From: Corynebacterium sp. sy039
GTDB lineage: Bacteria; Actinomycetota; Actinomycetes; Mycobacteriales; Mycobacteriaceae
DNA: 64,000 bases
NCBI RefSeq assembly: GCF_007904105.1
Contig: NZ_CP042325.1
Location: 1,488,001 to 1,552,000, forward strand
Reading direction: 5' to 3'
Position 1 is the first letter of the stretch, and each line of letters opens with the position of its first letter. Below, piece by piece: positions 28,938-39,564 of the stretch. Below the pieces are notes generated by a model. The model worked only from the letters and a program-made list of their open reading frames with translations, did not search any database and had not been told where the DNA came from. Position numbers and translations under genes: made by a program.

Positions 28938-29399
28938 TTAACGCAATCCGGCAGCCCGTTCTAGCTCCACAGTAGTTACATCCACGCCCTTAGGAATAAT
29001 GGCAAACACACCCGCATCAAGTTTTTTCATTTGACTATACAAGCCAAAGCATAGACCAGCAGCAAAGTCAATGATACGCTTTGCCTCGTCATGGGAAAGA
29101 CGCTTAACGTCAAATACCACAACATCACCATCTCGAACAGGATTACCAATCTCAGTAGCGTCGTTATAGCGCTCAATCGACACCGGAACAATAGTTGCTG
29201 GATAAGAAGGCTTATAGCTTGCGCTAGCGTCACGTCGAGAGCTATCTACTTTACTGTAGCTGCGATCCTCATAATCTGGTGCATAAGCAGCCGAACCCTC
29301 ATAACGTGGTTCCTCATAGTAGGAGGAGTAGGCAGCCTCTTCTTCAAGCTCATAAGGAGCGAGACCAAAAAATTCTTTTGTCTTTTTCACAAATGACAT
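28938..29399 (-). CDS. sepF: Cell division protein SepF
   Basis: Membrane anchor for FtsZ in bacteria without ftsA, which includes corynebacteria. The 153-residue protein begins with MSFVKKTKEFFGLA, a short amphipathic membrane-targeting helix. An acidic/Tyr-rich linker follows, then the SepF core (VVFDVKRLSHDEAKRIIDFAAGL and VFAIIPKGVDVT) of about residues 75-150. It follows pgeF with a 102-base gap; in relatives a yggS gene lies in that gap but none is seen here. A TATAAA box in the gap could be part of a sepF promoter. Confidence 0.95.
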   Translation of the reverse strand: MSFVKKTKEFFGLAPYELEEEAAYSSYYEEPRYEGSAAYAPDYEDRSYSKVDSSRRDASASYKPSYPATIVPVSIERYNDATEIGNPVRDGDVVVFDVKRLSHDEAKRIIDFAAGLCFGLYSQMKKLDAGVFAIIPKGVDVTTVELERAAGLR

Positions 29400-29501
29400 A
29401 ACGGTGGTTCCTTCGGATATGGCGCGTTCTTGCTTACGTACTGTTTTATAAGATAGTGCTGTTATTAAGGTCTTTTAGTTCCGACACGGTGTGTTGCCGC
29501 A

Positions 29502-30239
29502 TTATTCTGGCAGCCACACCACCCCAGCTTGACGTCCCGTCGTGCCCTGGCGACGATACGAGAAAAAAGTATCATCTTCAATAGTGCATCGCGGATCTGC
29601 ATCAATCGCCCGCACCCCTAGGCTTAGTAACTGCCGCACCAAGCCAGCACGGATATCAAGACCACTTGTTCCTTGTTTCGTTTTACAAAGACTGCCTGGC
29701 AAATGCCGCTCGACGTCCATCGCCATTTCTTTGGGAACTTCATAGTTTTTACCAGAAGCTGCCGGACCAAGAAGCGCATGGATCCGAGCTGGCTTGGCTC
29801 CTAATGCCATCATTTTTTCGACCGTTTTGGCCACAATGCCATTACGTGCCCCACCTCTACCGGCATGAACCGCAGCAATAACCCCTGCTTGATCGTCGGA
29901 AAGCAACACAGGTACACAGTCGGCAACAAGCACAGCAAGCGCTAACCCGCGCGTATTCGTTACCAGCGCATCGGTAGCAGGCACCGGCTCGGCGTGCCGC
30001 CTATCCACAACAGTGACGGTATTTGTGTGCAATTGCTCCATCCAGACAAACGCATCCGGAGACAACTTGAGCGCTTGCGCTAGACGATCCCGATTAGCTG
30101 CGACATTGGCAGGATTGTCGCCAACATGATTCCCCAGATTAAAAGAATCATAGGGATAAGGCGAAACCCCGCCCGCACGAGTAGTAAATACCTTGCGGAC
30201 AGGGCGAGAAGTAGGATCTTGTGTGTTCATCTCAGTCAT
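29502..30239 (-). CDS. pgeF: Purine nucleoside phosphorylase/laccase-domain protein (YfiH/PgeF family)
   Basis: A 245-residue multicopper-oxidase-like (Cu-oxidase_4) protein. The family signature VLVADCVPVLLSD with its Cys, and the His in AAVHAGRGGARNG, are metal-ligand positions. Members act on adenosine and other nucleosides, and E. coli PgeF is linked to peptidoglycan fidelity; which role holds here is unknown. It follows ftsZ by 24 bases, its normal position in actinobacterial division clusters. Confidence 0.9.
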   Translation of the reverse strand: MTEMNTQDPTSRPVRKVFTTRAGGVSPYPYDSFNLGNHVGDNPANVAANRDRLAQALKLSPDAFVWMEQLHTNTVTVVDRRHAEPVPATDALVTNTRGLALAVLVADCVPVLLSDDQAGVIAAVHAGRGGARNGIVAKTVEKMMALGAKPARIHALLGPAASGKNYEVPKEMAMDVERHLPGSLCKTKQGTSGLDIRAGLVRQLLSLGVRAIDADPRCTIEDDTFFSYRRQGTTGRQAGVVWLPE

Positions 30240-30263
30240 ATTTCTCTAGCCAAATTTTAAGAA

Positions 30264-31499
30264 TTAGCGCAAGAAGTCTGGGATATCCAGATCATCGACA
30301 TCACGATGACGCTGCTGCGACTGATATGAAGGCTCCTGGTTATCTTCACGTGAGGTGAACAAACCACCACGATTATCTCGCGGAGTATAGCTAGAAGATT
30401 CATTACGTTGACTCTCATAGCTTTGAGCTTCACGACGGTGACGCCCCTGGTCATCATCACTAAATAGTGCAGAGTTCTCGCGTGCAGGTGCAGGTGTTGG
30501 ATTGCTCACCGGGGTGGATGCGCTTTCAGTTACCTGATGAGCACCATTTTGACGATTGCTGTCAAAACCAGTGGCGATAACTGTAACACGAACCTCATCA
30601 CCAAGATTATCGTCGAAAATAGTACCGAAAATGAGGTTAACATCAACATCTGCTTTTTCTTGCACCATAGATGCAGCATCATTGACTTCCTGGATTCCAA
30701 GATCGGAACCACCAGCAATAGAAAGCAAGACTCCTGTTGCGCCATCCATTGTGTTCTCAAGCAAAGGCGAGTTAATCGCTTGCTCCGCAGCAGTCATCAC
30801 ACGATTATCACCGCGCGCAGAACCAATACCCATCAATGCAGAGCCGGCATCAGACATAACGGAACGCACATCAGCAAAGTCGACGTTAATCAGACCAGGA
30901 ATAGTAATCAGGTCAGTAATACCCTGCACACCATTGTGAAGCACCTGGTCAGCGGCACGGAATGCACTCACCATAGTTAAAGAAGCATCACCAAGTTGTA
31001 GCAGGCGATCATTAGGAATAACGATCAAGGTGTCACATACTTCTTTTAGAGCTGCAATACCTTCCATCGCTTGACGAGAGCGACGCTGCCCCTCAAAGCT
31101 AAACGGACGAGTCACAACACCAACAGTCAGAGCACCCATCTTCTTTGCGATAGACGCAACTACTGGTGCTGCCCCAGTACCAGTTCCGCCACCTTCACCA
31201 GCGGTAACGAACACCATATCCGCACCTTTGAGCGCTTCTTCAATTTCACTCTTATGATCTTCTGCAGATTGACGCCCTACCTCTGGGTTCGCACCAGCAC
31301 CAAGACCACGCGTTGCTTCACGACCAATGTCTAATTTCACATCAGCGTCAGAGAAGATCAAAGCCTGTGAGTCAGTATTCACTGCAATGAACTCAACCCC
31401 TTTGAGCCCTTCTTCAATCATGCGGTTTACGGCATTAACTCCGCCACCGCCAACACCGACTACCTTAATGACAGCTAAGTAATTATCTAGGGAAGTCAT
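30264..31499 (-). CDS. ftsZ: Cell division protein FtsZ
   Basis: Tubulin-like GTPase that forms the division ring. The 411-residue protein has the nucleotide loop [13 protein letters not shown], the tubulin signature [13 protein letters not shown] and the T7-loop region [19 protein letters not shown] disordered linker of about 75 residues rich in Arg, Ser and Asn follows. The C-terminal peptide DLDIPDFLR binds SepF and other partners. A 228-base untranslated space separates it from ftsQ and probably holds its own promoters. Confidence 0.98.
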   Translation of the reverse strand: MTSLDNYLAVIKVVGVGGGGVNAVNRMIEEGLKGVEFIAVNTDSQALIFSDADVKLDIGREATRGLGAGANPEVGRQSAEDHKSEIEEALKGADMVFVTAGEGGGTGTGAAPVVASIAKKMGALTVGVVTRPFSFEGQRRSRQAMEGIAALKEVCDTLIVIPNDRLLQLGDASLTMVSAFRAADQVLHNGVQGITDLITIPGLINVDFADVRSVMSDAGSALMGIGSARGDNRVMTAAEQAINSPLLENTMDGATGVLLSIAGGSDLGIQEVNDAASMVQEKADVDVNLIFGTIFDDNLGDEVRVTVIATGFDSNRQNGAHQVTESASTPVSNPTPAPARENSALFSDDDQGRHRREAQSYESQRNESSSYTPRDNRGGLFTSREDNQEPSYQSQQRHRDVDDLDIPDFLR

Positions 31500-31727
31500 A
31501 AAAGCAGACTCGCCTTCCTTGTTCCTTGTAACTTGAGATGAACTTTTGCTTTACCACAATGATGAGCATTGCTTTTTGCATTCATGTTCCATCTTCGATG
31601 AAAGTTGAGAAAAAATGAGGACATTTTGGCGGCGTGTCGGTACCTTAAACCATTACTTGAGGGTTTGAGCTGGGAAAATACAGGAAATCACCACATTCTC
31701 TCCGAAAAAATATGATTATTTTTCCCC

Positions 31728-32387
31728 TTAAGGACGCACAGCAATCATGGGGGCACCAGAAATATCTACATTCTGTTCCGCTCTACTCAAAGCCGCAGCA
31801 ACGGCAGCAAGTTTGGCATCACGATTATCACTCGATCCCCAATAAATGCGTTTTCCGTCATCACTAATCAAAGTTAATTCCACCGCACTTTTCGCATTGA
31901 TCTCCACAATACGAGCACGCACTGGCTCATCAAGCCCTTCTACAATTGCTATTGCTTCTCGCAAAATTTTTATGTCATCGGTGATACCCGTAATTTTAGG
32001 AACCCCTATTGGCGGTTGTTCAATGCTAAACGGACGCCCATGTTGATCAATAAGATGCGCACCATCTTCATGCTCACTAAAAAGCACTACCCGACGTTCC
32101 ACCACAGAAATAGCAACGCTATTGGGAAAAGAAATACGCACCGACGCTGAATCCACCCAAGGTAATTCGCTAATTTTCGAGGCAGCAGCATGAGCATTCA
32201 CACGTACTAAATTGTCGCCAAGATTAATTCCTGAGGTCTGCGAGATAAGCTCTTTGCTCTCATGCACTGCACCATCAACCACAAAGTTTTTTACTGTCAA
32301 AATTGGTCGAAACCACAACAAGGCACCTGCAATACCAAGAGCTAAGAGAATGCCTATGAGACTGACGACAATTTTTTTTCTACTCAT
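31728..32387 (-). CDS. ftsQ: Cell division protein FtsQ
   Basis: Bitopic membrane protein of the divisome. The 219 residues comprise a basic start, one helix (VVSLIGILLALGIAGALLWF, about residues 6-26), a POTRA domain (LTVKNFVVDGAVHESKEL to SVRISFPNSVAISVVERR) and the FtsQ beta domain. It has a short cytoplasmic part compared with many actinobacterial FtsQ proteins. It lies between murC and ftsZ, the usual order. Confidence 0.93.
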   Translation of the reverse strand: MSRKKIVVSLIGILLALGIAGALLWFRPILTVKNFVVDGAVHESKELISQTSGINLGDNLVRVNAHAAASKISELPWVDSASVRISFPNSVAISVVERRVVLFSEHEDGAHLIDQHGRPFSIEQPPIGVPKITGITDDIKILREAIAIVEGLDEPVRARIVEINAKSAVELTLISDDGKRIYWGSSDNRDAKLAAVAAALSRAEQNVDISGAPMIAVRP

Positions 32388-32445
32388 CTATGTGCCTTTG
32401 GTTTTCTTATTACCTGCCTTGGGGTCTTGTTCTTCCCCAGACTAC

Positions 32446-33894
32446 TTAACCCTGCGCAAGGGTATTGAGGATCTCATCAGCAAGCATAGTCACTGACCCT
32501 GCACCCATCGTAAGAATGAGATCTCCAGGGCGCGCAATAGCTGCCACGCGTTCTGGAACTGCAGCGAAATGAGGTTCATACCAGACAGGTACAGTTACCT
32601 TCTCACTAATAATACGAGAATCCACACCTTCCACTGGTTTTTCTCGTGCCCCAAAAATATCAAGTACAACTACCTCATCAGCTAAAGACAAAGCATGCGC
32701 AAACTCTTCAGCAAATTCAATAGTACGAGAGTACAAATGCGGTTGAAAAGCTACCACAACGCGACCTTTTCCTTGTGCATCAACTTTTTCCCGAGCAGCC
32801 TTAAGCACAGCAGTTACCTCAGTGGGGTGATGAGCATAATCATCGTAGACTTCTACCCCCGCATAAGCACCACGTTCTATAACACCGTGGCTCTCAAACC
32901 TGCGTCGTACGCCATCAAAATCACTAATTCCAGCAGCAAGTTTTTCCACATCACCGCCAGCTAACATCCCCACAGTCAGCGCTGCTGCGGCATTGGCAAC
33001 CATATGCTGACCAGGGGTACGCACAGTAAAAGTCACCTGCTGCTCGCCAAGTAATACGCGTGCCTGTGTTCCCGATGCCGCAACGTCCATGCGTTCAATA
33101 ACACATTTCATCAGATCTGGATACCGAGCTGCAGCTTGAGAACTACCATAGCCAACAACATTGATCCGATCGCTCACACGCGTAGCTAATTCAGCGGCTT
33201 TGTCGTCGTCAAGGCAAATAACGAGCGAGCCGCCTTCGACGATACGCTCAGTAAACTTCTCGAAAACCTCAAAGTATGCCTCAGCGGTATGGAAGAAATC
33301 GAGGTGATCTGGCTCTATATTAGTAATAACCGCGATATCTGGTCGATAGCGCAATAGGGAGGCATCGGATTCATCTGCTTCTGCGATAAACCACTGCCCT
33401 GCCCCCTGATGTGCATTAGTTCCCGCACGATTCAACTGCCCACCAATGGCAAAGCTCGGATCCATGCCAGCGGAATAGAAAGCTGACACAACAAGCGACG
33501 TAGTCGAGGTTTTTCCATGTGTTCCTGCAATCAGTACCTGCTTGTTGCCTTCCAGTAGCTCTCCTAGTAGATCAGAGCGTCGAATGACCGGAATACCAGC
33601 AGCTCGAGCGGCAACAAGTTCAGGGTTGTCATGAGGAATAGCAGCAAAAGACGTTACGACGACCGTCGGCAAGGCACCACTGAGTTGAAGATTCTTCGCA
33701 TCATGGCCGATTGCAATCTCTGCGCCCATCGACCGCAAAGCAAAAACAGAGCGTGAGTCTTTCACATCGGAACCGGATACCACTGCGTCACGGGCTAGCA
33801 GAATGCGAGCCAAGCCCGACATTCCAGCACCACCAATACCAATGAGATGTACTCGGGATAAATCAATAGATCCTGACATCGGTTGCTCAACCAT
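32446..33894 (-). CDS. murC: UDP-N-acetylmuramate-L-alanine ligase
   Basis: Adds L-Ala to UDP-MurNAc in the cytoplasm, starting the stem peptide. Mur ligase features are the N-terminal Gly loop [13 protein letters not shown], the ATP loop [13 protein letters not shown], the ligand region [10 protein letters not shown] and the C-terminal [10 protein letters not shown]. Length is 482 residues from the ATG at 33894 ([10 protein letters not shown]), chosen because GGAGG precedes it; the open frame extends 12 codons more. It follows murG by 14 bases. Confidence 0.97.
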   Translation of the reverse strand: MVEQPMSGSIDLSRVHLIGIGGAGMSGLARILLARDAVVSGSDVKDSRSVFALRSMGAEIAIGHDAKNLQLSGALPTVVVTSFAAIPHDNPELVAARAAGIPVIRRSDLLGELLEGNKQVLIAGTHGKTSTTSLVVSAFYSAGMDPSFAIGGQLNRAGTNAHQGAGQWFIAEADESDASLLRYRPDIAVITNIEPDHLDFFHTAEAYFEVFEKFTERIVEGGSLVICLDDDKAAELATRVSDRINVVGYGSSQAAARYPDLMKCVIERMDVAASGTQARVLLGEQQVTFTVRTPGQHMVANAAAALTVGMLAGGDVEKLAAGISDFDGVRRRFESHGVIERGAYAGVEVYDDYAHHPTEVTAVLKAAREKVDAQGKGRVVVAFQPHLYSRTIEFAEEFAHALSLADEVVVLDIFGAREKPVEGVDSRIISEKVTVPVWYEPHFAAVPERVAAIARPGDLILTMGAGSVTMLADEILNTLAQG

Positions 33895-33908
33895 ATAACG
33901 ACCTCCCT

Positions 33909-34970
33909 TTATTTCTTTACTGCCGCACACATTCGCTCAGCAATGATAGCTGCCGCATTTCCTAGTCCTGCGGCATCAGCAGCTTGAGCCATCTGCTCAT
34001 ACACTTCTTCGTTGCCGATAGTTTCGTTAATCTGTTGGATGAGAGTATGTGCTGATAATTGTTCATCACTCATCAATCGTGCGGCACCTGCTGCCACCAC
34101 CTCCTGCGCATTAAGCGCTTGCTCGCCATTGCCATGCGGAAGTGGAATGTAGAGCGCCGGAATACCTAAAGCAGTAATTTCTGCCACGCTCATGGCACCA
34201 GAACGACACACCATAAAATCTGCAACACTATATGCTGCTGCCATATCGTCGATATAGGGCACTGCAACATAGTGCGGCACCTGCACTGGCGCTTCATTTT
34301 TCTTGCCATAAGCATGAAGAATCTGATACCCCTGCGTAGTCAATTCCTCAGCAGCAGCGCTCACTGCCTGGTTAATACTGCGTGCTCCTTGTGAACCACC
34401 AGTAACAACAATTGTCTTACGACGTGGATCCAATCCCCACTGCTCATATGCCCGAGAACGAGCAGCACGAGTATCTTCAGCAAGCGAAGCACGAATAGGA
34501 ATACCAACTACTTCGCCTTGAAGACCTGAACCTGCTACAGCGTTAAAACCAGTTCCCCCCAGGAAAACACCTAGCTTATTTGCCAAACCTGCGCGTGCAT
34601 TAGCCTCATGAACAAAATAAGAAATCCCTAAAGATCGTGCCGCTAAATATGCTGATGCGGCAACATAACCACCAAATCCAATGACCACATCAGCATTATG
34701 TGCTTTGAGTATTGCGCGCGTTTGCCGAAAACTCTTGAGAATCTTCCACGGCAATTTCACCAGTTCCGCATTTATCGAACGTGGAATAGGAACTGCCTCA
34801 ATGAGCTTTAACTCAAAACCACGCTGGGGAATGATGTTTTTTTCTAAACCACGCTCTGTCCCTAGGGCGATAACCTCAACCCCCTGCGTCTTTAATTGCT
34901 CCGCAACTGCTAGCGCTGGTTCGATATGACCAGCAGTACCGCCGCCTGCCACTACTGCATTGATCTTCAT
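33909..34970 (-). CDS. murG: Lipid II synthase (MurG N-acetylglucosaminyltransferase)
   Basis: Transfers GlcNAc from UDP-GlcNAc to lipid I on the inner face of the membrane. The 353-residue GT28 protein shows the N-terminal [33 protein letters not shown], the linker [13 protein letters not shown] and the donor-site region [24 protein letters not shown]. It lies between ftsW and murC with a 60-base gap upstream. Confidence 0.97.
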   Translation of the reverse strand: MKINAVVAGGGTAGHIEPALAVAEQLKTQGVEVIALGTERGLEKNIIPQRGFELKLIEAVPIPRSINAELVKLPWKILKSFRQTRAILKAHNADVVIGFGGYVAASAYLAARSLGISYFVHEANARAGLANKLGVFLGGTGFNAVAGSGLQGEVVGIPIRASLAEDTRAARSRAYEQWGLDPRRKTIVVTGGSQGARSINQAVSAAAEELTTQGYQILHAYGKKNEAPVQVPHYVAVPYIDDMAAAYSVADFMVCRSGAMSVAEITALGIPALYIPLPHGNGEQALNAQEVVAAGAARLMSDEQLSAHTLIQQINETIGNEEVYEQMAQAADAAGLGNAAAIIAERMCAAVKK

Positions 34971-35030
34971 TTTTTACTCCAGTGTGCCTTCATTCTCATT
35001 GTGTCTTTGTGTCTTTTGCTACGGGCTTGT

Positions 35031-36782
35031 CTAGCTACCGCGCCGGTCATCTCTAATCTGATTACGAGAGTCAATCATATAGTTGCTGTGGTTACCACGA
35101 TTTCTATTCTGCTCTACCTGATCTGGATAGTGAGGGCGCGTTTGGCGCGCAGCAGTATGGCGAGAAGATTCCACATGCCGATAGTGTGTGCGCTGTGTAG
35201 GACGTGGCGCTAGCTGCGTCTGCGACTTCCGTGAACGTGCAGAAAAGGAGGATGCTTTTCGACGTTGCTGCGGCGCTCTTTGATACTTCATGTGCGCAAA
35301 ATCAGCATCATGTTCCTCTTCATCTACCAGTCCTCTCAGGCTTGGTTCTGGTAGAAAGAAAATCTGATCCAGTGCTGGTCGTCCATAAAATGACATAGCT
35401 TCCATAGCTTCTGGTTCATGACGTGCGCAATTAGCTAAAAGCCCCATAGCTCCCAGAGTAATAATCGCAGACGTACCACCTGCAGAAATCATTGGCAGCT
35501 GGATACCGGTTACTGGGAAAACACCAACCACATACCCGATATTGATGAATGCTTGCAGTACCACACCTGTACTCAAAGTAGCTGATAGCAAAGTTAAAAA
35601 TTGATTAGAGCAACGTCGGGCGGTGCGCAAACCAATGATCCATAGCAGGAAGAACAAGGCAATCACAATGGTAGCCCCGCAGAAACCGAGTTCTTCACCA
35701 ATAATCGCAAAGATAAAATCATTTTTCGCTTCTGGCAAATAAAACCATTTGGCTCGCGACTGCCCTAGACCAATACCAAAAAACGATCCTTCTGATAACG
35801 ACAAGAAGCCCTGATAGCTTTGATATGCAGTATCACCAGTATCGGCAAAACGTCCAAATAGTGCCCCAAAATACACAGTAAACCGATCCGATCTAAAGCC
35901 ATCAGACAAAGCAAGAGCTGCTATACCAATCAAACCAAGACCGCCAAAAAATGCCAGGAACCGTAGATCCAATCCGGCAAAAATTGCCATCATAGCGACA
36001 ACCAATAAGAAGGAAATACCCATACCAGCATCTCCCTCAGCAAAAATAAGTAATGCCATCAAAATGGAGACACCACTAAACACCAGTAGCCTATTCTTTG
36101 CAAGCGGTATTTTTACTCGAGTGCGCTTTGATTCCTCCATCGACTGCTCAGCCACACCAGATGTACTCTGCTGTGAAAGATATCCCGCTCCCCATACTGC
36201 AATGGCCACGCGAGCTAATTCTGAAGGCTGTAATCGTAGAGGACCAACCACAATCCAGGACTGCGATCCTACTTCTTCCCTACCGGTACCAATTCCGGGG
36301 ATAAGCACAAGAATAAGCGTGAGGAATGCAAATAATAGCAACCACACACCATATTTTTTAAGGGAAGCAGGTCGAGCGCGTAATGCTAACCACATGGCAA
36401 GAAAACCAACGATGACCATGACTGTTTGCCTGGAAGCAGTACTCCACACATTTTGCCCTGCGTCTACCGCAGTTACCATAGAACTAGACATCACCATGAC
36501 CAGCCCCAGAATCGACAAAATACTAACGATAATCAAAATCAGGTAGTAGTCGCTAAAGGGACGAGTACGCCATTCAACAATCCTTAGCCCAGCTCGTCGC
36601 AATAGACTAAGTAATGAGCGCTGCCCAGTGGCTTGATCTCGCGACTTAGTTGAAGCCGAAGCCAAAACGCGCGCGCTTTGTTTCTTTCTTTGTTCCACAC
36701 CTGCACTGGTTTTATCAGCAGATTGCCGTGACCCAGCCACATGGCGGCGTCTACCTCGCGGTGATGTGCTTGGGCTTGTCAT
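35031..36782 (-). CDS. ftsW: Septal peptidoglycan polymerase FtsW (SEDS family)
   Basis: Membrane glycosyltransferase that polymerises lipid II together with FtsI. The 583-residue protein has a basic N-terminal tail of about 75 residues, ten predicted helices, and SEDS landmarks such as GDAGMGISFLLV, the extracellular loop with FDIG/EELGFCGATIV-type residues (AIIGEELGFCGA), and VTGIQLPMISAGGTSAI. The last 105 residues form an Arg/His/Gln-rich, probably disordered cytoplasmic tail. Both tails are much longer than in E. coli FtsW. It sits between murD and murG. Confidence 0.95.
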   Translation of the reverse strand: MTSPSTSPRGRRRHVAGSRQSADKTSAGVEQRKKQSARVLASASTKSRDQATGQRSLLSLLRRAGLRIVEWRTRPFSDYYLILIIVSILSILGLVMVMSSSMVTAVDAGQNVWSTASRQTVMVIVGFLAMWLALRARPASLKKYGVWLLLFAFLTLILVLIPGIGTGREEVGSQSWIVVGPLRLQPSELARVAIAVWGAGYLSQQSTSGVAEQSMEESKRTRVKIPLAKNRLLVFSGVSILMALLIFAEGDAGMGISFLLVVAMMAIFAGLDLRFLAFFGGLGLIGIAALALSDGFRSDRFTVYFGALFGRFADTGDTAYQSYQGFLSLSEGSFFGIGLGQSRAKWFYLPEAKNDFIFAIIGEELGFCGATIVIALFFLLWIIGLRTARRCSNQFLTLLSATLSTGVVLQAFINIGYVVGVFPVTGIQLPMISAGGTSAIITLGAMGLLANCARHEPEAMEAMSFYGRPALDQIFFLPEPSLRGLVDEEEHDADFAHMKYQRAPQQRRKASSFSARSRKSQTQLAPRPTQRTHYRHVESSRHTAARQTRPHYPDQVEQNRNRGNHSNYMIDSRNQIRDDRRGS

Positions 36783-36849
36783 CTACGCTCCCTAGTTCGT
36801 GGTGACGAAAATTATATGGTTCCTGACGAAGATTCTTGAGTCTTACCAC

Positions 36850-38307
36850 TTAAGTGTAGGTGGCAATGGCTTGTGCAAACATTGTGCCACGCTCAGCCAT
36901 GCCACTATACATATCTAAACTTGCTGCAGCAGGAGCCAAAATAATTGCGTCACCGGCACTTGCCTGTGCAACAGACCATGCCACTACTTCTGCCATTGCT
37001 ATTTGAGGATCACGAGATTCTGTCATCATAAGAAGAGCATGAGGAGCTTTTTCTCGCACTGCCTGAGCAATAATTTCTCTGTCCTGTCCAAGCAAGGCCA
37101 CAGCTTTGAGCTTTGTAGCATACTTTTCCACAATTGCATTTACATCAGCACCTTTAAGCTGACCTCCAGCAACCCAAATGATACTGTCATACCCACTCAA
37201 AGCGGTATCTGCAGCATGAGGATTAGTGGCCTTAGAATTGTCGATAGCAACTATTTGTCCAGTAAGATCAGCGTGCGACGGCCACCGAGCAACTATTTGC
37301 CCTCGGTGTGGGGCAACCTGAAATGACCCCAATGCTTGTCTAATGGCCTCATGCGAACAATCTAATGCACACGCCACGGCTATTGCGGCTAAAGCATCGT
37401 AGATGCCTGCTAGACCAGGAGGCTCAATATGAGCTGTTCCTGCAACAGGGCTCCCCTCGGGCATATTATGGATAGCGTGATCATAAAACTGCCCCTCATG
37501 CACACCGAACTCACCAGACTTGGGTGAGCTATTCCTAAACGGAATAATTGTCTGAGACTTAGACTCATTCTCGGCACAAACATATGTGCGTTGATAGTCC
37601 TCCATTGCTTCTTGCACATGAGTATCATCGCATCCGACTATCACAACTGGCGCGGCAAGAACCTTGGCTTTGGCCTTCTTATACGCTGCAAAATCACCAT
37701 GCCAATCCAAATGATCTTCAGCGATATTGAGCAATACACCAATATCTGGAACAAGTTCCTTAGTCCAATGCAGCTGAAAGCTAGAAAGTTCGGCGACGAA
37801 AATATCACTGCGTTGTTCATCCATAAGTGCTTGAGCAACGCTCACTCCGATATTACCCACAGCTTGAGCTGCCAAACCAGCAGCTTGCAGCATTGCAGTA
37901 GTCATAGCTGTAGTCGTGGTTTTACCATTAGAACCTGTGATAACAACCCACGTTCTTGTTTTCCCACACATCTGTGCCTGATCAAGGCGATAGCATAACT
38001 CTACGTCACCGATCACTTCGCAGCCCTTTTCCAGCGCAGCACATAACAAAGGAGTATCGGGGCGCCAACCAGGAGAAGTGACCACCAAAGAATATGTGCC
38101 GATCCGGTCCATTGCTTCTTCTAGTGAGCGAATCACAACACCGGTTTGTTCTTGGGCATTAGCTAAAGATTGTGCATGAGCATCGACAAGCTCTACTGCA
38201 ATACCAAGATGGTGCAATAGTTTAACAGTCCCAATTCCTGTTACTCCTGCACCGGCCACAAGCACTGTCCCGCGCAAATATCCAGGTAGTTGTGTCTGCG
38301 AGGTCAT
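36850..38307 (-). CDS. murD: UDP-N-acetylmuramoylalanine-D-glutamate ligase
   Basis: Adds D-Glu to UDP-MurNAc-L-Ala. The 485-residue Mur ligase has an N-terminal Rossmann-like domain (VLVAGAGVTGIGTVKLL), the ATP loop ITGSNGKTTTTAMTTAM, NIAEDHLDWHGDFAAY and the C-terminal domain from about residue 325. Order mraY-murD-ftsW is standard. Confidence 0.97.
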   Translation of the reverse strand: MTSQTQLPGYLRGTVLVAGAGVTGIGTVKLLHHLGIAVELVDAHAQSLANAQEQTGVVIRSLEEAMDRIGTYSLVVTSPGWRPDTPLLCAALEKGCEVIGDVELCYRLDQAQMCGKTRTWVVITGSNGKTTTTAMTTAMLQAAGLAAQAVGNIGVSVAQALMDEQRSDIFVAELSSFQLHWTKELVPDIGVLLNIAEDHLDWHGDFAAYKKAKAKVLAAPVVIVGCDDTHVQEAMEDYQRTYVCAENESKSQTIIPFRNSSPKSGEFGVHEGQFYDHAIHNMPEGSPVAGTAHIEPPGLAGIYDALAAIAVACALDCSHEAIRQALGSFQVAPHRGQIVARWPSHADLTGQIVAIDNSKATNPHAADTALSGYDSIIWVAGGQLKGADVNAIVEKYATKLKAVALLGQDREIIAQAVREKAPHALLMMTESRDPQIAMAEVVAWSVAQASAGDAIILAPAAASLDMYSGMAERGTMFAQAIATYT

Positions 38308-38352
38308 ATGTGTTCTTTTACCATTGTGAGCTGATTGCCCAACGACGTGAGG

Positions 38353-39459
38353 TTATGAAGCAATACCAGCAAGGTGCACCCAATTGCCAAAGAATAATGC
38401 GGCACCAATTAAGGCGCATACAATGCTGATGATCCAAAAGCGAATCACCACTGTAGTTTCCGCCCAACCACCATTCTCGAAATGATGATGAATGGGCGCC
38501 ATGCGAAATACTCGAATACCACGAGTTCTAAAACCAAAAATCTGAATGACCACAGAAATAACTTCGATGACAAAAATAGCGCCAATAATAATCATGAGCA
38601 CTTCAGTACGAGAAACAACAGATAATCCAGCAACTAAACCGCCCAATGCCAAAGAACCGGTGTCGCCCATGAAAATTTTTGCAGGTGCCGCATTCCACCA
38701 CAAAAAGCCAATGCAAGCACCCAATCCACCGGCGCATAGCACTGCGAGATCCAATGGATCACGCACGTCATAGCAGCCCAGTGCTGGCTGTGCAGAACAA
38801 GAATTATTGTGCTGCCAAAATGTAATTGCCAGGTACACCGTCAATACTATTGTGCTAATACCAGCAGCTAAGCCATCTAGACCATCAGTGAGATTCACTG
38901 CATTGGACCACGCTGATACCAAAAAATACATGAAAATGAGAAAGACGATCACGCCAATTACTCCGCCCCCCACAGCAAGATCAATTGTGTCAATATCACG
39001 CACAAAAGAAAGTTTTTGCGAGCCAGGAGTCAAACCGCTGTCATCCGGAAAGCATAGGACAAGTAACCCAAAGGCAATGGCAGCAACGAATTGCCCAATG
39101 AGCTTTGCTTTTTTGTTTAAGCCAAGATTGCGTTCTTTATAGAGCTTGATAAAGTCATCGGCAAACCCCAAAGCGCCAAGAGCTAAGGTGAGTCCTAATA
39201 CTAATAGGCCAGAAGCTCGAAAACCTTGCCCACCAGTGAGTAACCCATACGTGCTTGCTACACAATACGAAGTAAAAATACCGGCAATGATGGCAATACC
39301 GCCCATTGTTGGGGTACCACGTTTACGCAAGTGTGAGGCAGGGCCTTCTTCTCTAATTTCTTGCCCTAAACCTTGCTCGCTAAAGCGTCGAATAAGCACC
39401 GGCGTAAGAAAAATTGATACCAAAAAACCCACGGCACCTGCAATAATTATTTGCCCCAC
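38353..39459 (-). CDS. mraY: Phospho-MurNAc-pentapeptide translocase
   Basis: Transfers phospho-MurNAc-pentapeptide to undecaprenyl phosphate, making lipid I in the membrane. The 368 residues form about ten helices. MraY signatures are [26 protein letters not shown] (aspartate motif), [13 protein letters not shown] and the MAPIHHHFE motif near the C-terminus. It is separated from murF by 105 bases. Confidence 0.97.
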   Translation of the reverse strand: MGQIIIAGAVGFLVSIFLTPVLIRRFSEQGLGQEIREEGPASHLRKRGTPTMGGIAIIAGIFTSYCVASTYGLLTGGQGFRASGLLVLGLTLALGALGFADDFIKLYKERNLGLNKKAKLIGQFVAAIAFGLLVLCFPDDSGLTPGSQKLSFVRDIDTIDLAVGGGVIGVIVFLIFMYFLVSAWSNAVNLTDGLDGLAAGISTIVLTVYLAITFWQHNNSCSAQPALGCYDVRDPLDLAVLCAGGLGACIGFLWWNAAPAKIFMGDTGSLALGGLVAGLSVVSRTEVLMIIIGAIFVIEVISVVIQIFGFRTRGIRVFRMAPIHHHFENGGWAETTVVIRFWIISIVCALIGAALFFGNWVHLAGIAS

Positions 39460-39564
39460 TGCCTCATCACCTGCTACTTCTCACTAAAAATTTAAGCTAA
39501 CTATCAGATTATACGGGTAGTTGAAACCACTACCCACATAACACTCCACTACACTTTGCTGTTG

